From NCBI GenBank assembly GCA_002686195.1, contig NZAS01000017.1, positions 1 to 31,776 of the forward strand: DNA of 31,776 nt. The letters run 5' to 3'. A program made the translations under genes and the position numbers. Below, in pieces: positions 7,481 through 15,776 of this stretch. Origin of the DNA: Candidatus Pacearchaeota archaeon. Lineage in GTDB: Archaea > Nanoarchaeota > Nanoarchaeia > Pacearchaeales > GW2011-AR1. Positions within the stretch are counted from its first letter, which is position 1; each line of letters starts with the position of its first letter. Under the pieces are notes generated by a model. The model saw nothing but the letters and a program-made list of their open reading frames with translations, did not search any database and was not told the origin of the DNA.

Positions 7481-9160
7481 ATGGGAAATCTTGTTAGTCT
7501 CTTTTCGGGACATGATGCAAATCTTACTTTTTATAATTCTGATACAGATTCGTATCATGTTATAGAGCTCGAAAGACTACTGAAGAAAAGGTATTTTAGA
7601 CTTCATTTCGATAATGACGATAATGCGATGCACTCCATCCTTTCCGAATGCCAGAGTATTGCTGAGCTGCATTGGGGGTTTGACAACGATTATGACACTC
7701 TGTTTGATCTAGAGCCCTGGGGAAACACAAACCACGTCGCAAGACAAGTTTTTAACGCTAGGGACGTGCGTATTGGGACAGGTCAAGTGTCTCATATGGC
7801 TGGCCAGCAACTCAATATTGGTGGGCACCACTACGCTACTGCTACACATCATTTATGTCATGCTGCTTGCTCTTTCTATCTTTCGCCGTATAAAGAAAGT
7901 CTCATAATTTCTTATGATGGTGGTGGGGGTGATGGGTTCTTTAATGTGTATCACGGAATAAAACCTGATGGTGTATCAAGGGTATACCCAAAGGCAAGAG
8001 GAATAAACCATCTCGCTCAGATCAAGTCAGATTTTGGTGGAGGGTACTTGCTTTTTGGATCGAATGTAAGAGAAGTTAGTGAAAAGAGTCGACACCACTT
8101 AGCGATACCAGGTAAGCTTATGGGGTTATCTGCGTACGGATCTCCTGATGAGGATATAGTACCATTCTTTTCTGACTTTTTATTTGACAGAGATTATAAA
8201 AAATTATCGGAGTCGACCGGTTTAACCTTAAAGAACGTTGACGATCCTTGGAAGGACGCTCTAGCCAATTGGTCTTATGAGTCAACTGCGGGATATGACT
8301 TTGCTGCGACTTCGCAGAGGGGGTTTGAAGAGGCATTTTTTCGTGTCTTCAGAGAATATAACAAGAAATTTCCCGATTTACCTATCTGCATGTCTGGAGG
8401 TGCGTCATTGAACGTCTTGGTTAATGAAAAACTTAAGACCGTTTTTAAGAAGCAGGTCTTCGTTCCTCCGACACCGAGTGATTGTGGTTTATCATTGGGA
8501 CATATACTATTACATAAGAATCCCACCGAAAGAATTTCTGTCACATATTCTGGATTACCGCTTTTAGATAAAGAGCGTCTTCAACATGAAGTTAGTGTGA
8601 GGGGCGCAAAACGTATTTCCCATGCAGGCATCGCATCGCTACTAAAGAAGGGAAAAATTGTAGGATTAGTTTACGGTGATTCTGAAGTCGGTCCAAGAGC
8701 CTTGGGAAATAGATCGATTGTGTGCGATCCAACTTATCCGAACATGAAAGATATTTTAAATTCAAAAGTGAAATTTAGAGAGTGGTATCGTCCGTTTGCT
8801 CCATTTTGTAAAAAGTCAGAGGCCTCAAGGTGGTTCAACTCTCCTGATTTTGAAAATTTAGAATTTATGAGTTTTGCCCCAGAGGTTATTGAAGAATATC
8901 GATCTAAGCTTCCATCTATCACGCACATTGACGGTACGGCCCGTTTGCAAACAGTAACAGAAGAATCGCATAAGGGATTTTTTGGCTTGCTAACAGAGTT
9001 TGGGAAGTTGTCAGACATAAATGTTCTTTTGAATACATCTTTTAACATCCGCGGAAACCCAATTTTGTCTACCATAGAAGATGCTTTGTATGTGCTAGAT
9101 AACACTGAGTTGGATTTTGTAGTGATTGAAGACTACATTTTTGAGAAGCAAAATACATGA
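7481..9160 (+). CDS. O-carbamoyltransferase (NodU/CmcH/TobZ family)
   Basis: A 559-residue two-domain enzyme of normal length. The N-terminal Kae1-like ATPase domain starts with FSGHDAN (8-14), has the metal/nucleotide motif THHLCHA (122-128), YDGGGGDG (145-152) and MSGGASLN, and ends with the GPRALGNR signature (404-411) followed by FREWYRPFAPF. The family makes carbamoyl-adenylate from carbamoyl phosphate and ATP and transfers the carbamoyl group to a hydroxyl, often of a sugar. The ATG at 7481 has GAGGTGA at 7471-7477. It is the first intact gene after the 224-base gap and may start a transcription unit. It ends in an ATGA overlap with the next gene. The acceptor is inferred to be a glycan. 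Confidence 0.93.
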   Translation: MGNLVSLFSGHDANLTFYNSDTDSYHVIELERLLKKRYFRLHFDNDDNAMHSILSECQSIAELHWGFDNDYDTLFDLEPWGNTNHVARQVFNARDVRIGTGQVSHMAGQQLNIGGHHYATATHHLCHAACSFYLSPYKESLIISYDGGGGDGFFNVYHGIKPDGVSRVYPKARGINHLAQIKSDFGGGYLLFGSNVREVSEKSRHHLAIPGKLMGLSAYGSPDEDIVPFFSDFLFDRDYKKLSESTGLTLKNVDDPWKDALANWSYESTAGYDFAATSQRGFEEAFFRVFREYNKKFPDLPICMSGGASLNVLVNEKLKTVFKKQVFVPPTPSDCGLSLGHILLHKNPTERISVTYSGLPLLDKERLQHEVSVRGAKRISHAGIASLLKKGKIVGLVYGDSEVGPRALGNRSIVCDPTYPNMKDILNSKVKFREWYRPFAPFCKKSEASRWFNSPDFENLEFMSFAPEVIEEYRSKLPSITHIDGTARLQTVTEESHKGFFGLLTEFGKLSDINVLLNTSFNIRGNPILSTIEDALYVLDNTELDFVVIEDYIFEKQNT

Positions 9161-9984
9161 AGCGTGCTTCGACGATAGTGACTGCTCTTTATGACATTCA
9201 AAGAGAGAAATTTGATGGGAGAAAATGGAGTGATTATCTAGCTTGGTTTTCTAAAACCTTAAAATTAAATTGTCATATGGTCGTGTTTGTTTCTGCTGAA
9301 CTAACTGACTTTGTACGAGAGCACAGAGCTGGTCAACCCACTGATATTATTGTTCAAGAGTTGGAAGAAACGCCTTATTTTTTTGTAAAAGATAGAATAG
9401 AAGAAGTCATTAAAGATGATAAGTACAAGACTAAAATGAAAGACTCATCCCGAATTGAGTGTACATCTAGCCTTTACACTTGCATCCAATATTCAAAATT
9501 TAAGTGGATGAAATATGCTGCTGCAAATTTTAATAGTGATTATTTTGTCTGGATGGACGCAGGCTTGTCAAGATTCTTTGATAATCTCGACATTACAAAG
9601 AAATACCCTGGGTCCGCTGGAATATCAATATTAGAAAATAACAGGGGAAGGGTAGTGACACAACTTTTTTCTAAGAATTATCCTGATTTATTTCATGCCG
9701 ATAATTTAACAGAAGAATACTTTTGGGATAGTCGATCTTATGTTATGGGTGGGATGTTCGCCGCGGCCCCCGCTGCGATAAATGAAATAGACACATTGAC
9801 CGAAGATGTTCTATTGCACAAAATGTTGAATAACAATCTTGTAAATAATGAGCAAATCGCATTAGGATACCTGGTAAAAAATGTTAATTCCTTGTTCAGC
9901 GCTTTTGTTAATGAGGGCGCAAGCAAAAATCACAGAAACTATGAATTGATCAATATTTTAGGGGCTGACGACGACGATGAATAG
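9157..9984 (+). CDS. HtrL/YibB-like glycan-cluster protein
   Basis: A 275-residue protein that opens with STIVTALYDI and later shows SSLYTCIQYSKFKWM, YFVWMDAGLSRFF (about 129-141) and a conserved GGMFAA segment. This is the pattern of the HtrL/YibB (WlaTC) family found in LPS and capsule clusters; it is thought to be a GT-A-like transferase, but its reaction is not well established. It starts at an ATGA overlap with the carbamoyltransferase and overlaps the next gene by eight bases. The C terminus is a run of acidic residues (ADDDDE). Confidence 0.8.
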   Translation: MKRASTIVTALYDIQREKFDGRKWSDYLAWFSKTLKLNCHMVVFVSAELTDFVREHRAGQPTDIIVQELEETPYFFVKDRIEEVIKDDKYKTKMKDSSRIECTSSLYTCIQYSKFKWMKYAAANFNSDYFVWMDAGLSRFFDNLDITKKYPGSAGISILENNRGRVVTQLFSKNYPDLFHADNLTEEYFWDSRSYVMGGMFAAAPAAINEIDTLTEDVLLHKMLNNNLVNNEQIALGYLVKNVNSLFSAFVNEGASKNHRNYELINILGADDDDE

Positions 9985-10720
9985 CGAAGTACAATTTGGT
10001 TGCTACTACCCCGTGTTCAATAATCCGGTGGCAACTGAATTCGTTCTAAAGAATTTTAGAAAACACTTTCCCCAAAATCCAATCGTGCTGATATCGGATG
10101 GGGGCGACGATTTCAGCAGCTTAGCCAGCAAATATGGATGTGAGTATGCTTATCTTGACAATCTTTTTGGCGATGGAACATTAGAAAGACCCTTTGCACC
10201 GTATGATTCATTTCGTACGAAAGAATGGTGGCGCCGCCAGAAATTAACATGTGATATATGCAATCAACAATATACAATGATATTAGAAGATGATGTTTTT
10301 GTAAGAGGTGATTTTTATTTTGAGAGAGAATTTGCTCTTTGTGGAGCGAGGTGGGGTAATTCTTTTGCTTTAGGTTTACGAGAAGATATTCGTAGAGAAT
10401 CTGGCTTAGTTATTCCTCGGTATGGTATGTGCGGAGGCTCACTTTATAATACAAGAATATTTAATGAAATATACGAGGACGTTATCAAAGACATCGAGGA
10501 AAATCATGATGCGCTTTTACTAAAAGAAGAATATATTAATCCTGGTGAAAAGATATCCCAAATTGGAGCCGTCGACGCAAATATGACTTATCACTTTGGT
10601 AAACGAGGATATCAGTATGAGGTAAATCCATGGATGGTCGAAATATCTGAAGGCTCTGTATATACCGATGGAGCTCATCCAATAGTTCATCAGTGGGGCC
10701 GACGAGGAGAATCAAGATGA
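9977..10720 (+). CDS. Putative GT-A type glycosyltransferase
   Basis: A 247-residue protein. Near the N terminus there is a Rossmann-like strand (FGCYYPVFNNP, then PIVLISDGGDD) and in the middle YTMILEDDVFVRGDF, with an EDD/DXD-like metal site typical of GT-A folds. A following GGSLYNT segment resembles the acceptor-side loop of such enzymes. It is placed in an overlapping run of sugar genes, which supports the role. Family number, donor and acceptor are not recognised. Confidence 0.7.
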   Translation: MNSEVQFGCYYPVFNNPVATEFVLKNFRKHFPQNPIVLISDGGDDFSSLASKYGCEYAYLDNLFGDGTLERPFAPYDSFRTKEWWRRQKLTCDICNQQYTMILEDDVFVRGDFYFEREFALCGARWGNSFALGLREDIRRESGLVIPRYGMCGGSLYNTRIFNEIYEDVIKDIEENHDALLLKEEYINPGEKISQIGAVDANMTYHFGKRGYQYEVNPWMVEISEGSVYTDGAHPIVHQWGRRGESR

Positions 10721-10815
10721 GTGAAAGTAATCGGAAACAATCTGCCAGCAAATTTCTTCTTTGTCATGATCATATTAAAAAAGTTATAAACACCGCTATG
10801 AGGTATTGCAAGTGA
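10717..10815 (+). CDS. Small ORF, 32 residues, unknown
   Basis: A short open frame fills the space between two genes exactly: its ATG overlaps the preceding TGA as ATGA (10717-10720) and its TGA overlaps the GTG start of the radical SAM gene as GTGA (10812-10815). The product is basic (ends INTAMRYCK) with no recognised motif. The double overlap is what a coupled gene or leader ORF would show, but it could also be the remnant of a larger gene. No function is assigned. Confidence 0.4.
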   Translation: MSESNRKQSASKFLLCHDHIKKVINTAMRYCK

Positions 10816-11873
10816 TACAGGGAAAAAGCTTTAGCAGTAACACAACCAAGCTGCTTAAGCACTTGGACAAACTTAAGATTATCCAGGATGGAAAACCGCC
10901 GTCACCAGTGATGGCTCATATTTCATTAATAAATGCTTGTAATCTTACTTGTTCTTTCTGCTGTTTTGCAAATAGAGACCTAACAGACAGGCTATCAACA
11001 GAAAAAGTAAAGCAGGCGCTGGATTCATTTAAAAAGATTGGGGTCACCGGGATAGAATTTACTGGGGGCGGGGAGCCAACTCTGCATCCTGATTTTGCCG
11101 AAATCGCTAGATACGCTCACTCTTTAGGATTTAAGCTTGGGATCTGCACTAACGGCGTGGCCGTGGGCAATAAAAGAAAAATAAAGAAAGATATTGTTGG
11201 CTTGTTTTCTTGGTTTCGACTAGGGATGTATGGCTTTTATGAGAATTATGAATATGATCTTGAGGTTTTTGAGGGAACCAACACCAAAATATCTGCGGCG
11301 TACGTATGGGACGAAGCGCTAGATACTTCTACAAACCCTAATATTACAGGCCAGTGGACAGATATGAATAAGAAGAAGCTATCTAAAAAATTCCAAACTA
11401 GAGAAAATTTTCTAAGAATGCTTGATTGGGTCGAAGCAAATAAAATACCAACCAGGATCGCTTTTAATGCTATCAAGAATGTGCGGGAAACTGAGAAAGA
11501 TATTGAGAGTATCAGGGTGGTCTTAGAAGAATATGAAAGTAATAGAGGTCGCAAACTAGAGTATGCGTTTCTTTCAGATTTTAATTTCAAGGGTGATCGA
11601 AGAAACGACCACTGTTATATGCAAGCCGTTAAGCCATTTCTCTTTACAGACGGGTACATTTACGTTTGCCCGTCTGCGGAGTTGTCTTTAGAAAATAATT
11701 ACAACTATGTACCGGAGTCACAGTTTATGGTTTGTGATATTGATGGTATTGAAGAATATTATAGCAAACCCACTGAAAGACGTCATCATGCTTGTCATTA
11801 TTGCAAATATGCGATGCAAAATGAATTGATAGATGATGTGCTTACTATAACAGAACACAATGAGTTTGCGTAG
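10812..11873 (+). CDS. Radical SAM enzyme
   Basis: About 353 residues from the GTG at 10812, chosen because TGAGG lies eight bases upstream and the codon overlaps the preceding stop; a TTG at 10806 would be too near that site. The [4Fe-4S] motif CX3CX2C is C43-NLT-C47-SF-C50, followed by the SAM-binding FTGGGEPTLHP. The C-terminal part has further cysteines (VCPS, MVCD, HHACHYCKYAM), suggesting an auxiliary twitch/SPASM-like cluster. Such enzymes do radical chemistry on sugars, peptides or cofactors. Its pairing with a methyltransferase and position inside the glycan cluster suggest a sugar modification, an inference only. Confidence 0.85.
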   Translation: MIQGKSFSSNTTKLLKHLDKLKIIQDGKPPSPVMAHISLINACNLTCSFCCFANRDLTDRLSTEKVKQALDSFKKIGVTGIEFTGGGEPTLHPDFAEIARYAHSLGFKLGICTNGVAVGNKRKIKKDIVGLFSWFRLGMYGFYENYEYDLEVFEGTNTKISAAYVWDEALDTSTNPNITGQWTDMNKKKLSKKFQTRENFLRMLDWVEANKIPTRIAFNAIKNVRETEKDIESIRVVLEEYESNRGRKLEYAFLSDFNFKGDRRNDHCYMQAVKPFLFTDGYIYVCPSAELSLENNYNYVPESQFMVCDIDGIEEYYSKPTERRHHACHYCKYAMQNELIDDVLTITEHNEFA

Positions 11874-11877
11874 GATT

Positions 11878-12525
11878 ATGAAAAACTCGCATATTGATAA
11901 GAAAAAAATGAACTATGATTATGACTACTATGAGAGAGGTGAAGAGGCTGGTGTGAGCTGTTATACGAATTATCGCTGGTTACCAGAACAGACGATAGCC
12001 ATGTGTCGTGCTATAGCAAATTTTGTTGGTATTAATAAAAACGACAAGATTTTGGATTTCGGTTGCGCAAAGGGGTTTATTGTAAAAGCGTTAGGTATCT
12101 TGGGGTATGATTGTTACGGTTGTGATATTTCGGAATATGCAATTCAAAATGCCGATTCGCAAATAAAGCATAAAGTATTTTTATGCACGTCTGTAAATGA
12201 TATAGCAACTTACGATATAATACTTGCTAAAGATGTTTTAGAACATATTGATTACGCTGCATTACCGGAGCTACTTCAAGGGTTAGCACAAAAATGTAAA
12301 ACTCTCTTTGTAATCGTACCATTAGGTAAAGATGGTCTATATTGTGCACCTGAATATGACGCAGATATTACACATGTGATAAGAGAAAATAAGCAGTGGT
12401 GGGAAGAAAGTTTTAAAAATGCAGGGTTTAAAGTTATGAAGTCGAAATATCTTGTGGATGGAATTAAGGATCAATGGGCTCATTATCCTGAAGCGAATGG
12501 TTTCTTTTTATTATTCGCGGAGTAA
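11878..12525 (+). CDS. SAM-dependent methyltransferase (class I)
   Basis: About 215 residues from the ATG at 11878 (five bases after the previous stop); an in-frame ATG at 11860 inside the previous gene is possible but less likely. Motif I is ILDFGCAKG (58-66), followed by the acidic strand CYGCDIS and, later, ILAKDVLEHID, the usual post-I and motif II/III pattern of Rossmann-type methyltransferases. The N terminus NYDYDYYERGE resembles SAM enzymes encoded in polysaccharide clusters. It directly follows the radical SAM gene and precedes the sulfotransferase by two bases. The substrate is likely a sugar or a glycolipid. Confidence 0.85.
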   Translation: MKNSHIDKKKMNYDYDYYERGEEAGVSCYTNYRWLPEQTIAMCRAIANFVGINKNDKILDFGCAKGFIVKALGILGYDCYGCDISEYAIQNADSQIKHKVFLCTSVNDIATYDIILAKDVLEHIDYAALPELLQGLAQKCKTLFVIVPLGKDGLYCAPEYDADITHVIRENKQWWEESFKNAGFKVMKSKYLVDGIKDQWAHYPEANGFFLLFAE

Positions 12526-12527
12526 GA

Positions 12528-13316
12528 ATGAATTTCACACATCACTTTCTTACGTTTTTTAGGATTGGTGACGTTGCTATTGTGACGTACCCTAGGGCAT
12601 GCTCAACAAAGACAAAGAACACGTTCAGGGAGCGACCAAGCCTTCATCACCTGGATCGCTCGTATGTAGGTGTCCGACATGTCCGCGAACTTGAACACCT
12701 TGCTGGATGTAAGAAGATAATTTTGCTAGTAAGAAATCACTACGAAAGAGTTCTTAGCAATTATTATGGATTCATTGTTGGCGGACCTGACACTGCTGGC
12801 GGAAATGATACTCCTGAAATGGAAAAGATATATGGCTCCCGAGGAAGCTTTGAAGACTTTGTTAATAACCTAGAAAGTCTAATGAACAGAGATATATTAA
12901 GCAATGCTAGCGAACATTACGCTCCCTATACAAAGTTACACGATATAGCAGGTATACCGATATCGTTTTTAATGGATAATTTTCTTGTATCGACATGGTC
13001 CACTAGACGTTATTCTGAGTTATTTGATTATTTGGGACAAAACGGTCTTAAATTTGATAAAAATAAATTGGCGATCAGAGCTGTCGGGATTGTACCAACC
13101 GTGTATGCAGATCCCCGTGTCGTTGTTCAACACTCCTACCGTGACGACCCTCACTTAATTGATTTTCTTGAGTGGAGAGGGATTGAAGAAAAATATCCGT
13201 ACCAGCTAATGTACACTCCTAAAATGATATCAAAAATTAAAGTGTACTATCATTGTGATACAGCACTTGATGCGAAGCTTTGTGAGTTTCGATCAGAGCT
13301 ATCGGGATTCAATTAA
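12528..13316 (+). CDS. Carbohydrate-type sulfotransferase
   Basis: A 262-residue protein. VTYPRACSTKTKNTF (19-33) is positioned like the 5'-phosphosulfate loop, and LVRNHYERVLSNYY (67-80) is a good match to the 3'-phosphate-binding motif (R-[DN]-P/H-[YF]-x-R-x-x-S-x-Y) of PAPS-dependent sulfotransferases of the Sulfotransfer_2 type. A C-terminal YHCDTALD segment fits the conserved tail of that group. It would move sulfate from PAPS to a sugar hydroxyl. GAGTAAG lies just before the ATG. No PAPS synthesis gene is in the window, so the donor would come from the host. Confidence 0.75.
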   Translation: MNFTHHFLTFFRIGDVAIVTYPRACSTKTKNTFRERPSLHHLDRSYVGVRHVRELEHLAGCKKIILLVRNHYERVLSNYYGFIVGGPDTAGGNDTPEMEKIYGSRGSFEDFVNNLESLMNRDILSNASEHYAPYTKLHDIAGIPISFLMDNFLVSTWSTRRYSELFDYLGQNGLKFDKNKLAIRAVGIVPTVYADPRVVVQHSYRDDPHLIDFLEWRGIEEKYPYQLMYTPKMISKIKVYYHCDTALDAKLCEFRSELSGFN

Positions 13317-13330
13317 CACGGGATGTACGT

Positions 13331-14260
13331 ATGAAGATCCTAATAACAGGCGGTACGGGGATGGTCGGATCTGCATTTCGAGATCTGAGGTCAGGACATA
13401 AGATAATTCTTGTTGGTTCAAGAGACTATAATTTAACACAGGATGGTTCAGCAGATCAAATGCTGGAGGATCACTGTCCCGATGCGATAATCCATCTAGC
13501 TGCAAGAGTTGGAGGTGTAAAGGGTAATAGTGATTTCGTAGCAGATTTTTATTCAGAGAATATTCGCATGAACGCGAATATTTTAGATGCTGCTCGTCGG
13601 CATAATGTCAAAAAGGTCTTATCTCTTTTATCAACCTGTGTGTATCCGAATGAAGTGACATATCCGTTGACAGAAGACCAAATTCATTCTGGCCCACCAC
13701 ACTCAAGCAATTTTGGCTATGCATACGCAAAGAGAATGCTTGATGTACAATCACGAGCGTTGAGGCAGCAGTATGGGTGTAATTTTATTTGTGCAATTCC
13801 AAATAACCTTTATGGACCCCATGATAATTTTGATGTTGAAACAGGTCATGTGATACCAGCAATAATTCGAAAAGTTTGGGAAGCGAAATTAAACGGCTCA
13901 ACCCCAGTGTTTTGGGGTGATGGGTCTGCCTTAAGGGAGTTTACTTTCTCTAAAGACATTGCCAGCGTGTTGTTGTTTTTGCTAGAGAGCTATAACGATC
14001 CATCGCCGATAAACGTTGGATTGACCAACGAGTGTAGTATTTTAGACGTTGTGGATCTAGTTTGTGAACACTTGGAGTATTTCGGCCCAGTTAAGTGGGA
14101 CGTGACAAAACCAACTGGGCAATTTCGAAAGCCAAGTGATAACAAAAATTTAGCTAGAATGGGATGGGATGTGACACAATACACTACCTTGGGCGATGGG
14201 CTTCGGTTAACATGTGAGTGGTTCAAGCAAAATTATCCACTTGTACGAGGGGTGCAGTAG
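13331..14260 (+). CDS. fcl: GDP-L-fucose synthase
   Basis: A 309-residue extended SDR, normal for WcaG/Fcl. The NADP-binding GGTGMVG is at 7-13, HLAARVGGV at 55-63, the catalytic Ser/Cys in LLSTCVYP (99-106), the YxxxK pair Y130/K134 in FGYAYAKRM, and H173 in TGHVIPA, aligned with the acid/base His of the E. coli enzyme. It converts GDP-4-keto-6-deoxymannose to GDP-L-fucose by epimerisation and reduction. Its partner GMD is three genes downstream, not adjacent as in most bacteria. Together they supply the GT11 fucosyltransferase. Confidence 0.93.
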   Translation: MKILITGGTGMVGSAFRDLRSGHKIILVGSRDYNLTQDGSADQMLEDHCPDAIIHLAARVGGVKGNSDFVADFYSENIRMNANILDAARRHNVKKVLSLLSTCVYPNEVTYPLTEDQIHSGPPHSSNFGYAYAKRMLDVQSRALRQQYGCNFICAIPNNLYGPHDNFDVETGHVIPAIIRKVWEAKLNGSTPVFWGDGSALREFTFSKDIASVLLFLLESYNDPSPINVGLTNECSILDVVDLVCEHLEYFGPVKWDVTKPTGQFRKPSDNKNLARMGWDVTQYTTLGDGLRLTCEWFKQNYPLVRGVQ

Positions 14261-14721
14261 TGATTTTTATTGCGCACCGCGGAAACGTTCGTGGTCCTGA
14301 CCCCGCTAGAGAGAATGAACCAACATATATCGATATAGCATTACAAGCAGGTTTTTTTGCCGAGGTTGATGTCCGAGTAGCAAGCACCCCTGATATGTTT
14401 GTCTTGGGTCATGATATAGGCGAGTACGATGTCGATTTATCTTGGTTTTTAGAACGTAGAGAAAAACTGTTTATTCATGCAAAAGACCTCGCAGCTTACA
14501 CTTATTTTCTTAGTGATTCTAAAAATTGGAATGTTTTTTGGCACCAAAAAGATGCGTATACATTAACATCATCAGGGTATATTTGGGCGTACCCTGGAAG
14601 TGAATTAAACAGCAAATGCATATGTGTGATGCCTGAAACGGCTTCATATTCAAACGATCAATTAGCAGTGTGCGCCGGAATTTGCAGCGACTTTGTCGGT
14701 ACGTTTTGTGACAAATATTGA
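14260..14721 (+). CDS. GDPD/PI-PLC-like small protein of glycan clusters
   Basis: About 153 residues from the GTG at 14260, which overlaps the upstream TAG (TAGTG) and has GAGGGG about six bases before it. It opens with IFIAHRGN, has AEVDVRV and LGHD, the substrate- and metal-binding pattern of the glycerophosphodiester phosphodiesterase TIM barrel (H-R-G, E-x-D, G-H-D), followed by IHAK. The protein is shorter than full GDPD enzymes (about 250 residues), but a short family of this kind occurs in phage and O-antigen clusters with the same FWHQ and ICVMPE blocks, so it is probably complete. Its reaction is not known; a phosphodiester or glycan linkage is a guess. Confidence 0.7.
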   Translation: MIFIAHRGNVRGPDPARENEPTYIDIALQAGFFAEVDVRVASTPDMFVLGHDIGEYDVDLSWFLERREKLFIHAKDLAAYTYFLSDSKNWNVFWHQKDAYTLTSSGYIWAYPGSELNSKCICVMPETASYSNDQLAVCAGICSDFVGTFCDKY

Positions 14722-14765
14722 TTGGCGAAAAACACTTGTTTAAATTCTAATATTATTTTACTTGT

Positions 14766-15776
14766 ATGAAAAGCACTAAAAAAGAGACTGTTTTAATAAC
14801 AGGTGGAGCTGGATTTATCGGTCACGCGATCGTAGAGCACCTGCTAGAAACTACCGACTTTGATATTATATCGCTTGATCGACTTGATACGTCTGGGTGC
14901 CTTGATAGGTTACATGACGTTTTTGAAAAAAATCCGCAATGGAGAAAACGTACGCAGGTAGTCTGGCATGATTTGAAAGCGCCCTTGAGTACTCACGTCA
15001 TTCACAAGCTTGGAGAAGTAAACTACATTTTGCATCTAGCTGCGGGTTCGCACGTGAACAGAAGTATAAAGTACCCTCTTGAATTTGTAATGGATAACGT
15101 TGTTGGTACATGTAACCTTTTAAATTACGCGATTGCAGAATGTGAATCGCTAAAATTATTCTTATACTTTAGCACAGATGAAGTATTTGGACCCGCTCCT
15201 GCTGGTGTTACGTTTAAAGAGGATGACAGGTATAATGCTAGAAATCCTTATGCTGCCACGAAAGCAGCTGCTGAAGAGCTTTGCAACGCATACGCAAACA
15301 CATACGGGTTGCCAGCTATAGTGACACATACAATGAATGCTTACGGCCCACGTCAGCACTTAGAGAAATTTATCCCGATAGTAATAAAAAAGCTTCAGAA
15401 CGATGAGACGATTACGATTCACTCAGACAAGTCTGGAACTAAATCTTCATCTCGTCGATATCTTTTCTCAAGAGATGTAGCAGAAGCAGTGAGATTTTTA
15501 ATGTTCACCCATACTGCTGGGGAAAAATACAACGTTTGTGCTGATATTGAAACAGATAATTTAACACTAGCGAAAATGATTGCTGAAATTATGGGGAAAG
15601 AACTAAAGTTTAAGCTGGAGTATCCTGAAGACTCCAGACCTGGAAATGATTTTAGGTATTCTGTTTGTGGCGACAAATTAAACGAAATGGGATGGAAGCA
15701 GCGGGTGAATTTAAGGGAGGGCTTAGAAGAAACAATTCGCTGGTATCTAGACAACCCCACATGGGGGGATTCATGA
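14766..15776 (+). CDS. NDP-hexose 4,6-dehydratase-like epimerase (RmlB type)
   Basis: A 336-residue extended SDR. It has GGAGFIG (13-19), [12 protein letters not shown], the TDEVFG catalytic Asp-Glu (137-142), the YxxxK pair Y162/K166, and near the end [11 protein letters not shown], the RmlB-type nucleotide-sugar loop. These point to a 4,6-dehydratase on dTDP- or UDP-hexose giving a 4-keto-6-deoxysugar, rather than a simple epimerase. No other Rml enzyme is visible here. A 44-base gap precedes it. It overlaps gmd by ATGA at the end. The nucleotide is not resolved by the sequence. Confidence 0.85.
   Translation: MKSTKKETVLITGGAGFIGHAIVEHLLETTDFDIISLDRLDTSGCLDRLHDVFEKNPQWRKRTQVVWHDLKAPLSTHVIHKLGEVNYILHLAAGSHVNRSIKYPLEFVMDNVVGTCNLLNYAIAECESLKLFLYFSTDEVFGPAPAGVTFKEDDRYNARNPYAATKAAAEELCNAYANTYGLPAIVTHTMNAYGPRQHLEKFIPIVIKKLQNDETITIHSDKSGTKSSSRRYLFSRDVAEAVRFLMFTHTAGEKYNVCADIETDNLTLAKMIAEIMGKELKFKLEYPEDSRPGNDFRYSVCGDKLNEMGWKQRVNLREGLEETIRWYLDNPTWGDS

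Noticed and set aside
14729..14745. Small hairpin AAACA/TGTTT as a terminator.
   Set aside because: The stem is only five AT-rich pairs with a two-base loop and there is no GC stem; too weak.
15665..15772. N-terminal extension of the GMD frame into the dehydratase gene.
   Set aside because: Known GMD proteins begin at the [14 protein letters not shown] segment and the ATG at 15773 overlaps the upstream stop as ATGA.
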